From: an uncultured Pelagibacteraceae bacterium
Lineage (GTDB): Bacteria > Pseudomonadota > Alphaproteobacteria > Pelagibacterales > Pelagibacteraceae
DNA length: 64,000 nt
Reading direction: 5' to 3'
NCBI GenBank assembly: GCA_902615435.1
Contig: CACMOZ010000003.1
Location: 62,001 to 126,000, forward strand
The translations under genes and the position numbers were made by a program. Below the pieces are notes generated by a model. That model was not told the origin of the DNA. It saw only the letters and a list, made by a program, of their open reading frames with translations, and did not search any database. Below, in pieces: positions 62,962-64,000 of the stretch. Within the stretch, counting starts at the first letter, position 1, and every line of letters starts with the position of its first letter.

Positions 62962-63420
62962 ATGGCAGGAAGTTTAAATAAAGTACAATTAATAGGTCGT
63001 TTAGGCGCAGATCCAGAAATTAAGCAAATGGTAAATGGCAAAAATGTAGCTAGACTTAGCATAGCAACAAGTCAAAGTTGGAAAGATAAATCAAGTGGCG
63101 AAAAAAAGGAAAAAACTGAGTGGCATAGAGTTGTCATATTTAATGAAGGATTAGTTAACGTAGTCCAACAGTATGTAAAAAAAGGCGCTAATGTTTATAT
63201 AGAAGGACAATTAAGCACTAGAAAATGGAAAGATGAATCAACAGGTCAAGATAAATATTCAACAGAAATAGTTCTTCAAGGTTATAATTCAAGTTTAACA
63301 ATGTTGGATAGTAGGGGAAACAACAATGGAAATTCTAATCTTGTTTCGGAAAAAAGCACGCTGCCAAAAGATAACCTCAATCAAGATACGTCTGATTTAG
63401 ACGATGAAATTCCATTTTAA
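62962..63420 (+). CDS. ssb: Single-stranded DNA-binding protein
   Basis: OB-fold protein covering single-stranded DNA in replication and repair, 152 residues. It starts [21 protein letters not shown], continues [55 protein letters not shown] and ends in the protein-interaction tip DLDDEIPF. The linker is Asn/Ser-rich. It lies divergent to uvrA and 6 bases upstream of gyrA, a standard alphaproteobacterial order. Confidence 0.97.
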   Translation: MAGSLNKVQLIGRLGADPEIKQMVNGKNVARLSIATSQSWKDKSSGEKKEKTEWHRVVIFNEGLVNVVQQYVKKGANVYIEGQLSTRKWKDESTGQDKYSTEIVLQGYNSSLTMLDSRGNNNGNSNLVSEKSTLPKDNLNQDTSDLDDEIPF

Positions 63421-63426
63421 ATTTTC

Positions 63427-64000
63427 ATGGAAAAAAATACTGTAGAGAATAATAAATCATTTAAACCTATTTTTGTACAAGATGAAATGAGTTCTTCGTA
63501 CTTATCGTACGCAATGAGTGTTATTGTTAGTAGAGCTCTACCAGATGTAAGGGATGGATTAAAACCTGTGCATAGAAGAATTATTTACGCGATGTACAAA
63601 GGCGGGTATGATTGGTCAAAACCTTTTAGAAAGTCTGCTAGAATAGTTGGAGATGTAATTGGTAAGTACCATCCTCATGGCGATCAATCAGTTTATGATG
63701 CTTTAGTAAGATTAGTCCAAGATTTTTCAATGAGTGTGCCTTTAATTTCTGGTCAAGGAAACTTTGGTTCTATCGATGGTGACCCACCTGCAGCAATGAG
63801 ATATACAGAGACTAAACTTGGAAGAATTGCACAATTTTTAACCGAAGATTTGGAAAAAAATACAGTAAATTATAGAAGCAATTATGACGAGACCGAGAAG
63901 GAACCTGAAGTATTGCCATCACAATATCCAAATATTCTAGTTAATGGAGCAGGAGGTATTGCAGTTGGAATGGCAACAAGTATACCACCTCATAATTTAG
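63427..64000 (+). CDS. gyrA: DNA gyrase subunit A (5' part)
   Basis: Start of GyrA, cut by the window end after 191 codons. The catalytic Tyr126 is seen in PAAMRYTET, at the expected distance from the start. The region around the E. coli quinolone site reads [15 protein letters not shown], with Gln87 where E. coli has Ser83, and Asp91 matching Asp87. Other motifs are [29 protein letters not shown] and [19 protein letters not shown]. Start ATG at 63427 follows ssb closely. Confidence 0.97.
   Translation, partial: MEKNTVENNKSFKPIFVQDEMSSSYLSYAMSVIVSRALPDVRDGLKPVHRRIIYAMYKGGYDWSKPFRKSARIVGDVIGKYHPHGDQSVYDALVRLVQDFSMSVPLISGQGNFGSIDGDPPAAMRYTETKLGRIAQFLTEDLEKNTVNYRSNYDETEKEPEVLPSQYPNILVNGAGGIAVGMATSIPPHNL

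Overview
The window is a very AT-rich, gene-dense stretch of bacterial chromosome that looks like a streamlined marine alphaproteobacterium of the SAR11 / Pelagibacterales type. The basis is content and style: coding sequence is almost continuous, many starts and stops overlap by 1-4 bases, no gene-free stretch exceeds 300 bases, proteins are rich in Lys, Ile and Asn, gene neighbourhoods are alphaproteobacterial (ntrY-ntrX-trkA, argS-nagZ-scpA-scpB-tatABC-serS, yajC-secD-secF, ssb-gyrA), and there are several binding-protein ABC operons. The lineage is an inference; no rRNA is present to confirm it.

Layout. 1-5954 (+): 3' end of secG, pyrG, kdsA, eno, an ftsB-like gene, lipA, a ratA/COQ10-like gene and a small membrane protein. 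5938-8058 (-): pncC, pgpA, ispDF. 8107-14039 (+): ntrY-ntrX and the potassium uptake pair trkA-trkH. 14039-22598 (+): a glycerol island: a divergent GpsA-like dehydrogenase, glpK and a binding-protein ABC importer of the GlpV/S/T/P/Q type. 22643-28578: an unknown membrane protein, gap, a 57-codon gene overlapping pyk, pyk, pfk, an MhpD-like hydratase and a small membrane protein. 28655-32731 (+): an iron(III) ABC operon behind two strong Fur boxes. 32751-39386 (+): tRNA-Arg, a tartrate/D-malate dehydrogenase-like gene, zapE-like, and the amino-acid importer aapJQMP. 39381-41776: cysteine synthase, a secreted DUF6134-like protein, an XRE regulator, tRNA-Asn and tRNA-Cys. 41891-49720: valS, ilvD, manC, xthA, erpA and dgt. 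49717-59348 (+): argS, a SPOR-position remnant, nagZ, scpAB, tatABC, serS, yajC-secDF. 59350-64000: a PuuD-type membrane protein, uvrA, ssb and the start of gyrA.

Working together: the glycerol island should import glycerol, phosphorylate it and oxidise glycerol-3-phosphate to dihydroxyacetone phosphate, which would enter lower glycolysis through gap, eno and pyk in the same window. The iron operon is predicted to be Fur-controlled. In both the glycerol and the amino-acid ABC operon a strong terminator-like hairpin lies directly after the binding-protein gene.

No CRISPR array, prophage, insertion sequence or obvious novel defence system was seen. The most interesting observations are: complementary degeneration of the two glycerol ABC ATPases, both defects mapping to one composite ATP site; a non-canonical GpsA in a catabolic glycerol operon; a phosphofructokinase with mixed ATP/PPi signature residues; a CxxC micropeptide and a long inverted repeat inside the Fur-controlled iron operon; loss of the PDH genes from their usual place between ftsB and lipA; a PAS-less NtrY with a NtrX lacking GAFTGA; and divergent start codons as little as 12 bp apart.
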